From Echinococcus granulosus (taxonomy: Eukaryota > Platyhelminthes > Cestoda > Cyclophyllidea > Taeniidae): a DNA stretch of 64,000 bases. The notes below the pieces were generated by a model that was not told where the DNA came from, made no database searches, and saw only the letters and a list, made by a program, of their open reading frames with translations. The stretch lies in the NCBI RefSeq assembly GCF_000524195.1, contig NW_020170390.1, forward strand, positions 379,192 through 443,191, written 5' to 3'. Below, piece by piece: positions 24,501 to 34,749 of the stretch (its first letter is position 1; every line of letters starts with the position of its first letter). Both the position numbers and the translations under genes were made by a program.

Positions 24501-25345
24501 ACCTGTTTAAGGATTTTTCTTCACGAGCGTAACCTATTTACTTTCCGGAACTCCATTATCTTCATCCTATGTGTCGTTTTTTGATCGGGATGTTTCCAGC
24601 TTATTCCGGATTTTAAATTGTAATATACTTTTAAGCTTTTCTTTTTATTATTCGTGGCCACTATTGGTTAGAATTCTTGAGTTTCAAGTTTGGGGCGGTT
24701 TTTTTCTTCCAAATGCACTTTTTCTTTATTTGACTTTTCAAGTCGTTTAATGGGTTGCAGAATTTAACTCATTCCTAATAGGACGGTGTGTCATGGACGA
24801 TGTGAACATACACTGTTGGGTTATCGTCTCGCTAACGTAGTCCTTTTCACATATTCAGTGCGTTCAAACACCGGTGTCATTTGTTACAAAATCTACTTTT
24901 TGCACCATCTTTGGTGGATCTTTTCAATACTTTCGTAGTAGCAGATATTATATGAATTCGGAAATGTTTTCACTATTCGAATACGGGAGATGTGGCTGAA
25001 CAAATCCCTAAATAGGTGTGCTGGTTGCAGTCGTTTATCATCGTCAGTTGAGATGCGGCGTCTGATTTGACTTTCATCTGCCTCCAACCTTAAGATCCAC
25101 TGGAGGAGGACCTATGCATGCTAGCTGACTATCTCATCTCCATCTTGCCGACGGACCTTGCACGGGTGCGTATTCTTCTGCGCGGCCTGAGGCGCCTTGT
25201 TGAGGGCGAGGGGGAGGCGATTGGTTTCGAACGCAGGACTGGTGGCGACGCGTGGCGTCTCGCGTTCCGTCGCCTTCGCCTCACCATTGATTTCGCCTGC
25301 CGTCGTCATTATGACGCCGATGTGCTCGAAATCGACCTCTATTAG
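15583..25345 (+). CDS. REV1: DNA repair protein REV1 (Y-family translesion deoxycytidyl transferase)
   Basis: Inserts dCMP opposite abasic or damaged guanine and scaffolds translesion synthesis. Exons: 15583-15648, 15679-15787, 15823-15991, 16176-16274, 16407-16443, 16486-16638, 16865-16924, 17776-18124, 18901-18946, 19019-19061 (or to 19118), 19708-19781, 19796-20169, 21216-21364, 21663-21740, 21825-21993, 22335-22465, 23097-23242, 23316-23433, 24090-24176, 24248-24371, 25095-25345. The total is about 943 residues in consistent phase. Domains: N-terminal GGYMSAKIRKLEAQF, then BRCT (IFSGIRVFVNGHT, ENGGTFVQYYS). The N-digit is YYSRSRLHHLSKW, whose Arg templates dCTP in known REV1. Catalytic MHIDMDCFFVSV and LSCDEMYVDV follow, then LPGVG helix-hairpin-helix, SAEINYGVRL (PAD) and a C-terminal TWITTES...LADYLISILP interaction domain. 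The exons around 16407-16638 and 19019-19781 are the least certain. The fingers segment is divergent or incomplete there. Confidence 0.94.
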
Positions 25346-25400
25346 TCTCCTCCGCCTTTTCGTTCTTCATTCTAGTTTTACATAATCGAAATATTTTATT

Positions 25401-25406
25401 AATAAA
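25401..25406 (+). terminator. Poly(A) signal of REV1
   Basis: AATAAA 56 nt after the REV1 stop codon. Confidence 0.6.
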
Positions 25407-26217
25407 AGAACTCAGTGCGAATTTGTGCGACTTTGCTTTTCTCATGTGTGCTTGCTTCTTGACCGTAACTGCCAGAAACACTGTGTCACCATCTTTGCCA
25501 ATTTATTGCCATGAAGTGTCGTTTTCTTGGAGAAATAATAAGTGGATCGAGAAATAGGTGTTTCAGAGGCTCTGAATCTTATTGTTATTTTTTGTGTAAT
25601 GTAAATTTAGGTTCGAGATTTCACATGAAGGTGGGTTATGTTTGGTTCGGATGGCTGAAGATCAGTTGAGTTGTAGGATGTGCTTGGTGCTTCAAACCTA
25701 CTTTAGACTTAATTGGTTGATTCGACCATCCTGTCTTTTCGTAATCATCACTCAGAACGAACGGTTCATTACTTGTGTTGTATTTGGATCACGTTTCCTC
25801 GTGCTCAGCGCTTTTATGAAATTCCTTCCTAATTCACTGCGTACACATAGCAGCTGGTCGTTATTTAGCCATAAATGGGAAAACCACCTACCATTAGTCG
25901 TTCTTTATACTTTTTAATCAAATTTAGGATGTTGTTAATTTTTCAATTTAGAAGTACGATTGAAAAATTTGCATTAGTATAAGTTCTGGTCTTATTTTTG
26001 CAAATTTTGGCTATATTTCACCTCATTTCCACCCTCAATATTAATAACGAAACCGTAAATTTCGTATATGTATTAGGTACAAGTTGATGAGGCGTATAAA
26101 TCTTGTTAGTAGCTGCTACAAAACTTAAGTTCTTGATGGAAAATTGAAGATTTTGCGGCAAAGTACCAGAAGAGGACGCACAAGAGTGGAAGGTCTTTGA
26201 AATTGACGCAAGTTAAC

Positions 26218-26867
26218 TCACAATTCATATTTCTTTTCCATCTTCTTACGCTGCTTCTCAACTAAAACAATAATAATATGTTATGAGCGATGAGTTCATA
26301 CTAATGATGTTTTTGCGAAAAGCGGCTATGAAAACTCACAGTGCTGTGCTAGTCCCTCTCTAGCCTTCCTGCTCAGTTCTAGAATAGCAAAAGCAGCAGT
26401 CGATGAGAGTTGATTTACGAGGTGAATTACATGCTCGAACTCGAAATGTGCAACGCAGTAGCATCTTTAGCGGTGATTCCGCATGTTTTAAATTTCCTTC
26501 GTGACTGAAAGATCAACTATTGAAACAGATGGTGAGGTGTATAGTGAGATTTTAGAGTGGGAATTAGAGTGCGCTACAATTGTGTTTCTTATAGGAAGCG
26601 TTAATGTATGCAATATCAGGACAGAGTAGGGATGTTAGTAAAAGCCTCATGTCTAGGTGGAATGACCTTATATCAAGACGACTCTGAGGCTGGGCTGAGC
26701 AAATGCGTACCCTTGTGACGGTTGATTTCTTCCATATTGTCATTTATGTAGGGAATGTACTTATCCCTCAGATTGAAGTAGTCCAAGTAGTAGCCGAAGA
26801 AATTTGCCCTGCTGGATGGCACGTGACAGACGAGGTTGAGAAGGAGGAGGGCCAGAACCTTTAACAT
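26218..26867 (-). CDS. Small secreted basic protein, micro-exon-gene-like (unknown function)
   Basis: I do not recognise the family. Three exons join in consistent phase to 79 residues: 26867-26711, 26378-26340 and 26261-26218 (TGA). Exon 1 encodes a signal peptide (MLKVLALLLLNLVCHVPSSR; cleavage predicted near Ala-22) and an aromatic, amphipathic stretch beginning NFFGYYLDYF. Exon 2 is only 39 nt and symmetric (phase 1 at both ends), and exon 3 encodes a Lys-rich tail ending EKKYEL. The mature product would be about 57 residues, without cysteine, probably helical. Donors are GTACGC and GTGAGT. Acceptors are preceded by pyrimidine tracts. The gene is convergent with REV1. The architecture resembles flatworm micro-exon genes that encode secreted products. 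Hormone, toxin or tegumental roles cannot be told apart. Confidence 0.6.
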
Positions 26868-26894
26868 AGTGGTGGTGTGGTGTTCTATGCAGTG

Positions 26895-26917
26895 GTGCGC
26901 ACTTCTGGAGTGCGCAC
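26895..26917. promoter_or_regulatory. Perfect 9-bp inverted repeat upstream of the small secreted gene
   Basis: GTGCGCACT, the 5-nt loop TCTGG, then AGTGCGCAC. The arms are exactly complementary and lie 28-50 nt upstream of the ATG at 26867. It could be a dimeric transcription-factor site or a 5'UTR hairpin. Confidence 0.4.
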
Positions 26918-28300
26918 AGTGAAAGGTCCTTCCTCACGCCTCACCACACTCTGCCAATAGGAGGTAGCCTATGCACTCTGACACTTGTCAACGCTTGGGT
27001 CTGCAAGGCATACTGTGTGGTGTGCAAGTTTAATGTGTCGCCTTACATGTCTACGATCTGCAAACAAAGTAATTCAATTGGCGTGTTCACGTTTGCTCCA
27101 ACATCGATCAGTTTTGCCTTTGATCATCACCATCCAGTCATGGGTGGGTTTTCTTCTGATGCAATTTCATTTCAGCAATCATACCCTGTAAAGTAACGGC
27201 AGAATAACCTGAATTTATCTCTGGAGATCAATTGCACAACTGCAATTGGGTAGGAATATGTAAGCATTCGCCGCAGAAGTTACGTTTAAAGGGGCATTAA
27301 GAATAACCCTATTTAGTTCACTAAATCGTGCTTGTAAGCCTTGCAAAGTGTTTCCTCATGTTATTCATCGATACTGCCGCATTTTAGTTGTGGAGCTCTG
27401 AGATCACTTGGACGGAGCCTGCTTAGGCACATAAAACTGTTGAGTTTGTCCTCCCTTGCACCAAGGTAAGTAGATAGATCTTGTTAAGCTGAAAACTTCT
27501 TCCTTTATGAAATTTGATTTGGTTGAATTTTTCTTACTACTAAGCACAAATTGGATTTCTTCACCAGAAGCGTATGTTTGCAATAACATTCGGTTTTCCA
27601 CTGTCTTGCCGCCGTCTTGGCACTCTTTTGTGGTGGTACGCAGTTGAAAGTTAAAAGGATTGCTGTTGTAATGAAGATTAGATACTTATGCTATGACTCT
27701 GTGGATGGCTATAAATCCAGAAAACTCTCCTCCTCTATTTTCTAGAAGTTTCAACTGGTAGGTAACCTCTGAGTGTTCTAGAGTCTTGCTTCCCTCAGTC
27801 TTTGTCTACTAATTATCCATTTAGGAGCCCTATAAGATCCAGCCTACACGCACATAGAAACCCCAATTTATGACAATTTTTGACATAGGTTATAAGAATT
27901 GGCGACTGGGCATCCTCCACAGAATTTATAGATGTCCTTCTCTGTTAAAGAACTGAGAGACATCCCAAAACTTTAGCTGACACAATTTGAGCATATTCGA
28001 CTCAAAGCGTTGCTGTTGCGGAAACATACAATCCATTTCACAACGCCGTCAGAATGGAAGTGGCAGCCTGTTGACTGTTACCGATAGTATCGCGGAATTC
28101 CACTATGGCTTAGATTTGGATTCCATATTTGACTTCTAACTCAGGTGTTATGAGGGTGTTTTTCGGTCTGTATTTGTTGGTACTGGTGTTAGCTGAACAT
28201 TTGAGCTTTGTCGAGACTGCATCATTATTGAATGGCATTTTCTGCAAGTAATCTTCATTATGCAATTTTTGTTATCCTGTTAACTGTCTGAGGCTAACAA
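26918..28300. other. Gene-poor stretch with decayed repeat
   Basis: No convincing exon. Around 27739-27830 a segment beginning TTTCTAGAAGTT resembles 32079-32160 (shared TCTAGAAGTT, GAGTRTTCTA and a TCTAATTA-like tail), so both look like copies of one old repeat. A 65-codon minus-strand reading frame at 27404-27601 has no recognisable motif. Confidence 0.35.
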
Positions 28301-28309
28301 AGTATGTTG

Positions 28310-29300
28310 AAGAGGATAGCGCAAACTACGCAGGAAGGGTCACCAGTCAGTGCGAACGCTTCGGAATTATGGAAATGACTGGCGACCAATTTGAATGTCT
28401 TTCCCGTCTGCGGCTTACAGTCATTTACGACTCAGATGATCAGGATCAGGATCCCTCGCTGGCGATCTAGACAGGAAAAACCGAATGTCAACTCTTGGTC
28501 AACTTTAAGCATGGCACCAGTTTGGCTCAAAGCATGGGTGAAGACGATTCTCAGGTTCATGCTTTTCGCCAACCCAACTGTCCCAACTCACAAAATCTCA
28601 GCACTTCTGAACCTGGTTGACGTCTCAACGACTAGCACATCGATGCCAAGAACAGTAAAACGCCTTCTTCTCCCGTCTGACACTGCAAAGCCTGAGATTT
28701 TGTCAAACAGTGCATTCACAGGCACCACAAGTGTCGCCAGTGCAACAGCTTTGGTCGAATGGGTTGGTATTGTCCACCCTACCCATCCAACTCGAATGGA
28801 GACACAAAAAAGCACAGGAAACGTAGTCAAAACAAGTCTACAAAGGGTTTTAACCCATCCGTCATGATGAATGTCTTCCAGATGAATGTACCCGGTTGCC
28901 AAGGCTTCATCATCTTTCGACTCAATGTCTGTCCAATGCGATTGCAGCTGGACATTGAGTCTGATATTACTATCATATTGCGTCGACTTGGCAAATTACC
29001 AGTTTTTTAGACCATTATGACTGCCACTGATGTAGGTGGTGACCAGCTAAACGCTCTGAAAAACTCCAGTGCTCCGTATTCTTTTATGGCACAGCATTCA
29101 CTGGAATTTGTTACATTTCAAGGAACAAGGCTCGACCTACTGGGCTTCTTCTGGTTTAAAAAATTGGATCTGGAGGAACTACCAGTCCAAACCATTGGAA
29201 ACCAAATGCATCCCACTATCATATCCCAAAGCAGTTGGTAGCAACTGCCAAAGACTTCATCCAACTTTACCCATGCCAATCAGAAACAAGTGACCATTTC
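28310..29300 (+). mobile_element. Decayed Gypsy-type LTR retrotransposon gag/protease fragment
   Basis: Fragments in different forward frames line up with a Ty3/Gypsy polyprotein. A CCHC-type knuckle lies at 28732-28773, with the histidine position replaced by Arg (C-x2-C-x4-R-x4-C). An aspartic-protease-like LDIESDITI at about 28948 corresponds to the usual LDTGSDIT, and LDLLGFFWFKKLDL near 29130 corresponds to the conserved N-L-L-G-x-D-W-I that follows the protease. Several stop codons and frame changes break it, so it is a fossil. Reverse transcriptase was not found; the assembly gap begins 350 bp downstream. Confidence 0.6.
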
Positions 29301-29654
29301 GATAGCTATTACTACTAAACTGTGGTGACTCACTGTACATCGCCAAAGGCTGCCCGATGTTTGGCGATCTTATTGTTTTCCCCAACCCGCCTCATGATAG
29401 TGGTGATTTCATTATATATAGCTAACTAGGTGAATGTGTTGTCTGGTGAGGGAGGCGACTGTTCATCCAAAGGAGGAGAAAGAAGAAGAATTTTACAACT
29501 ACGTTTGCGCGCACTTTCGTGATACTAAGTGATGTGACTAGCATGTTCAGCCTTATGAAAATTCAGCATTTAATGAAGAAAGTTTGATTTGGACCTTATA
29601 TAAAATTCAACATTTCGTTTTTTCGTAAAACATAAAAAATACCCCCATTTCATG

Positions 29655-29754
29655 NNNNNNNNNNNNNNNNNNNNNNNNNNNNNNNNNNNNNNNNNNNNNN
29701 NNNNNNNNNNNNNNNNNNNNNNNNNNNNNNNNNNNNNNNNNNNNNNNNNNNNNN
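29655..29754. other. Assembly gap (100 N)
   Basis: Exactly 100 consecutive N, the conventional size for a gap of unknown length. It sits just downstream of retrotransposon debris. Confidence 0.99.
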
Positions 29755-31249
29755 CCGCATGGTTACTATCACGTACGTAATAGGAAATAGCAGTTAGAGG
29801 TCTGATGTCACGGGTTTGGTGCCAGCATTACCCTAAAGGCAAGTTTCATTTAAGTATTAAAAACTTCCAAATGCAAAACGTGAACTTTTAATCTGTGTTG
29901 AATCCTACAGAAGACTTTGCTTTTTCGATTCTTTGGCTTTCTTTTGGGTGACGTGCTTTATTTGGTGTCTATGAATTGCAAATGACAGGGAAATATTACT
30001 TTAAAACCCAACATTCGTTATAAGATGCGCTTCTCAGGATGAAATAAAAGAGGGCATTTGGTTGGTTAAATTATATATGTGATAGGAGGTCGTTTTTCAG
30101 GACGAATTCTTACGCAGTACATTTGGCTGCGAAAAGCGATGCAAGTTTAGAGAAAAAAGGTCTGATTTGGTAAAGCTGCTTTTCTGAGTTGAAGTCCAAG
30201 CCTACGCGTCTCAGGAACTCGAAACGGAAGAGGTATTAAAGTCACGTCCAATTTCACCAATCACTCAAATCATGCACACCAAAAAAGCCTATAAATAACT
30301 AAAGCAGGATCCTACCTGCGCAAAACAGGAATATCTGATTTCAACTAATCTTAAATTGGATTTTATTAATCAGTTCTGCCTCCAAGTAACTGCTTCTACA
30401 AAGTGGAGATGTGAATAAGGGCTGTGCTTGCTGCAGGCAGTCAACAAGTCTATGATATCCGTCTCTCAAGAGGGTGGGTCTGACTCCAGTAAAATTGACG
30501 AAGTGTGTCCATAACGTTGGGATTAGATGGCTTCTCACCTTCTTGGAAAACTGACTAACAACTTTCACCGCCAGCTCGTGGATGGATTTTGAGGCACTGA
30601 CTAGGTTGTAACATGCCGAAGTAGAATGAATGCAGGCAGCTTAGGTGATGAGGCTAAAAAGAGGTTGGTTATGTATGAGAACAATGCTGCTTTAATTGTA
30701 CATTCAGCTATGTGGGTTTTTTATCCTTCGTGGGCTCTAGAATACCACTTTGGTGGCACGGCATTCTGTCCTGATTGAGCCTCTTCGTAAATTCAGATTT
30801 TCCCGAAGTCCTATGAAAGTACGCTTCAAAGTTGTTCATGATATCAATAAGGTGTTTAAGATTTTACTAACAAATTTAATTAGAATAAGGCAAAACTTTG
30901 CAGGCATCCTTTTGTCAAAACATATCATCGGTATTTCGGAACTCGGTATGGTTTTATGAACTCTCGACTAAATTGGGATCTATGCGTAGGATGGTGACTC
31001 CTTACGTATGAGGTTACAGTCCATACGTTCACCGGAGTATTACGATTGAAAAGTGTTCTAGGAGCCGCAAAATGAGAGCACCACTCGATGTCATCTTATC
31101 AAGTACGGAAGTAGCGTCTAGCAGGACTCCCCAGCGTATACTGCGACCGAAAGGAGAGATAAGCTTTACACCTCTCACGTGAAAACTTACTCCAATCTAA
31201 CACCAAATGGAGGACCTATTACGACAAGGTCTTTGGACTAGGCAGGTAA
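29755..31249. other. Intergenic sequence with one unassigned minus-strand reading frame
   Basis: A minus-strand frame runs from about 30640 (acceptor-like AAG) to the stop at 30341, about 95 codons. It reads as protein-like sequence (for example SIHELAVKVVSQFSKKVRSH and RPTLLRDGYHRLVDCLQ). I cannot match it to a family and see no partner exons, so it may be an exon, a pseudogene or chance. The remainder shows nothing recognisable. Confidence 0.3.
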
Positions 31250-31448
31250 TGTAATACGATGGTGGTTTACCCCTCGGTATTGGTGAGGCGCCACTTTTGT
31301 ACTTTGAGTTAGCCTTCTTGTACCTGGCTGGGTGGGCTGACCTTTCAGGTTATGCCAATGGCCCAAACACCTTCTCTGTACTGAATATATATATTCTGCC
31401 CGAGTATTGTGTCTTCTTTCGTCTTCAGGAAAGTGTCGGGACGCTACA
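31250..31448 (+). mobile_element. Solo-LTR-like repeat, copy 1
   Basis: A 199-bp segment starting TGTAATACGATGG and ending GGGACGCTACA, so bounded by TG...CA. It is closely similar along its whole length to 43456-43651 in the same orientation. No clear target-site duplication is visible at this copy. Confidence 0.6.
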
Positions 31449-34159
31449 TTTACTCTTCACCATTTTACCCCCAATTCAACGGGCACGCTCATTGACGCAT
31501 GCAAGTGAGCACAAGACACGAGAGGATGACGGACCACTGACATCTTACAAAGGTTTCTATCGACATATTGAACAACACCTAATGAATATGTACGAAACCT
31601 CCTATTATCGGCCGAAACGCTAATGGGACCCAAGCTCTGCTGGGCCAATACAGTGATGGTGGTGAGAGCACAAAACGGCTTCGAGGGACGTGCACCAGAA
31701 GCCTCAGCAGGGTTCAAAGCAAGCGCTTATGTCTACGCCGGCGACTATAAGCCAGAACACGATCCATGGATAGCTGAGAAGATTTGAGACAAAAACAGTA
31801 AAGTTATATTCGACGCCAAAGTCTAAAAAGATGTCTGGATGGCGCATCGCAATCAACTAAATTTGCGATGCATCGAGGAAACAGCAGCTCGACGTGGAAC
31901 TTATGCCTTGACAACTTTCGGGTACTCTGTCCGCCTGTGGAGGAAAGATGGAGGTCCAGTAAATGAACGTGTAGAGTGGAAGGATTACGCCCCAAACCTT
32001 GAAATCAAAGCTATTGGCCTTTTTTGCGAGGAGAGGGGCTAAGGATGCCTGTAAACTTGGGAAAATGCTCGTTTTCGTCTTTCTAGAAGTTCTAATTGAC
32101 GGTCAATCTCCGAGTATTCTAGGCAGTTGTGCTCTCGCTTAGTCCTCCCTAATTAACTCATACCAGGCAGGGATGTATTCCAGGTGTACTGGTAACCAAC
32201 CAAATACCAAGGTCAGTCAACATGCCTACGTGTAACTGACATCACCGAATGACACGTAGACATCCAGGTAACCCCCGCCGCCTAGCTGCCAGGCGCATTT
32301 ACGCTGACCGTACCCCTTTCGCTCACTCACGCATTTCGGTTAGTAAAGCCATCTGTTCTGACGCCTTTGTCTACTGAGCTCGATAAAATCCTGGCTACAT
32401 GAACATAGCAACTAGGTAGAAAAGTTTACGAAATAATGGCTTTTTAACTAATTTAGCGCCTTCCTTCCCCCGAATACAACAATGATAACCTATTTTCAGT
32501 ATTCTCTGCGAGACCTATAGCCTCTAGTCTAGTACGAATCCAACAGACCTTGAATGCTAATTTGGCAGCTTTTTTAATGAGTTATTCCAACCCTTCCTTT
32601 GTTGATAACTACCCATTAAAACCATACACTATAATTTTTCTCATATCAACCATTTAAATTGACCGTCACCTGCTTCTAACTGTAGCGATTTAATTACTCT
32701 AAAAAGGTAGTGGCTGCAGCACAAAGTCCACCATCCCCCTCATATGTGGGCTTACCATTTGCAACTGAATCTAACTGAACCGGAGCGATAGTTAGAATGC
32801 ATTTAATGACTCATTCCGGTAATATGACCCTGAAATTACATCTTATGTACATGCTCTTTGGTTTCTCATTGTGATGATCGCGGTCGGTGGAACTCCGGGC
32901 ACGCTCATGAACGCTTGGCCACTTAGGCTGAGCAAAGTTAGCTATGTGACACAAAATATTTTTGACTGATACCACTATGTGTGCATCCGTGGTTCCGGTG
33001 CTTACGCCTCCAGTTTTGGGTTCTTCACCACCATAGTACAGATGCCTCTGCTCCACCCATTTCGTGCAGTGGTGTCAGTTTGAGAATGTGGCGTGGACTG
33101 GGCGTCGCCTTCACTGTTTTGCGTCATAGGGCGCGGCCTAAGGCTACGAAGCTCCCGAACACGAAAATCTTCGTATGCGGGTGTGTGTGTGTGTGTGTGC
33201 GTATTTTGGGGGCACTTGGTTGGCTGACAGATGTGCACATGGGTCTCACCAAGATGGAGGGCACGTTAGAGCTGACAATTTGGATGAAATCAGAAGCTTC
33301 AGAAGACGCGAGCTGGTTCCACTTGTATGGAAAGGCTCAGCTACTCAGATTTGTAATTTGACCATTATGTCTGACACATTAAACCGAGATAAAGCGACCT
33401 TATGGTTTGTGTCTAGAGTGTTTCCCTTTGTTGCTTAAACTTATGATCCCGGATTAATCTAGGGGATGGATAATCCTTTAATGCTTTTGCTTTATTTGAC
33501 GCAGAAACATAAACTCGAGGAGTGGAAATCATTTGTCTGGAGTAAAGCTATGAGAATTTACTGGGATTTCGTTCGGATAGATGGAAAAAAATGACTATCC
33601 TTATAGCAATCAAATGAGTGCTCAAGGCACATTAATCTCATCAAAAACGTAATACCGACATCAAAACGAATTTTGCACTATGCTGCATTAAAGAAATCTT
33701 CACAGTGAAATAATTCCACCAAAAAACTTGGGTCGTCTGTCACATCTACTTGATGGCAAATCCCTTTTAATGGGGCCAACTTTACGGGACAGTGCCGATT
33801 ACATTAGTCGTAACGAAGATAAATTTGAGGCAAAAGCTCTTAAAACCCAAAAATTGTAGTGTCGGCGTATTACCTCCTAGCAGCGCGGGTGAATATTTGC
33901 TAGTAGCATACACCACGCCTATCTTACTGATTTGAAATATGGGGATTTAAGCGAATCTGCGCATTATTCCTCACTTTTTTTGCAGGAAATGGATAATGCT
34001 GTTCGCCTTTCCCATTTTAGAGTGTCTAATACGACTTCTCAATGGCATGATTTAAGGGCCTTAGAAGAACGTAAACAAAAACCCGTCGTTTAAACCAACA
34101 AATTACAGATTAAAGACAAATTAAATGTCTTGGGTAGTTATGAGCTCGATTTATCATGA
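31449..34159. other. Repeat-derived intergenic sequence
   Basis: Contains a copy of the TCTAGAAGTT repeat (32079-32160), a GT microsatellite (33181-33200) and short protein-like plus-strand patches without family matches. The clearest patch is at about 33680-33860 (IIPPKNLGRLSHLLDGKSLL..., ending in TAG), followed by 33985-34093 after an acceptor-like TTTTTTGCAG. They could be exons of an unrecognised gene or pseudogene fragments. Confidence 0.3.
33181..33200 (+). repeat. GT dinucleotide microsatellite
   Basis: About nine to ten uninterrupted GT units. Confidence 0.9.
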
Positions 34160-34700
34160 TTAAAACAACAAAATACAATCCACTGAAGGAGTAAGAGAAG
34201 TTTGAGGAGTGTGCGTTAGTGTAGCATGTGAATATGTTCGATTTCGTCTAAAAAAGGATAAAACCCATAGAGTGGCTGAATTTTAATTCAACATAACCTG
34301 ACAAACGAAAACTTACAGACTTCCTCAGGTGCCTTTCCATAGGTATTTCCATCGTGATCTAAAAGGATATTTAGTACTGATTATAATTTTTACTTTCGCT
34401 GCTATTAAAGATTCAAATGGTGATGGGTGCTTAAGATGCTTCACAAGTTAAAACTTGTGCCAAAATAGTTTAGTAATCAGATAAATCTGTATACAAGTGC
34501 CATTACTGTTCAAAATAACCTTAAATAAAGCATCGAAATCGTGGCTTGGACGAAGAAAAAGGAGTAAAATAGACGTTGAACATACCAAGTTGTTCTGCTT
34601 TTTCTAACCACTCCTCTTCACTGAGTGGGGGATGAGCAGGTGTAGAATAGACCTGTGCGGTGAGGGTCAAAGCGAAAATGAAAAGAAAGAGAGAGCTCAT
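34160..34700 (-). CDS. Small secreted protein with EF-hand-like loop, micro-exon-gene-like
   Basis: Exon 1 (34700-34586) encodes a clear signal peptide (MSSLFLFIFALTLTAQVYS) followed by PPLSEEEWLEKAEQ. Exon 2 (34358-34317) is 42 nt and symmetric, phase 1 at both ends, with GTATGT and GTAAGT donors. The junction creates AEQLDHDGNTYGKAPEEV. This is an acidic helix followed by a loop with D, D, N, Y, K and E at the positions expected of a 12-residue EF-hand calcium loop. The terminal exon is uncertain: one candidate, 34182-34160, adds seven residues and a TAA. A TATA box lies about 41 nt upstream of the ATG. Architecture (signal-peptide exon ending in phase 1, then a tiny symmetric exon) matches the gene at 26.2-26.9 kb although the sequences are not alike. 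Function unknown. Confidence 0.55.
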
Positions 34701-34740
34701 AGTCGTTCCAAGTACTTGAAGCTGAGTGTGACTTTTGGGC

Positions 34741-34748
34741 TTTATATA
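34741..34748 (-). promoter_or_regulatory. TATA box of the small secreted protein gene
   Basis: TATATAAA on the minus strand, 41 nt upstream of the ATG at 34700. This predicts a start site about 30 nt downstream and a 5'UTR of roughly 10-15 nt. Confidence 0.55.
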
Positions 34749-34749
34749 A

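Noticed and set aside
31297..31623. 108-codon plus-strand frame
   Set aside because: Its first half is the LTR-like repeat, read again in 43503-43751, so it is repeat-derived rather than a gene.
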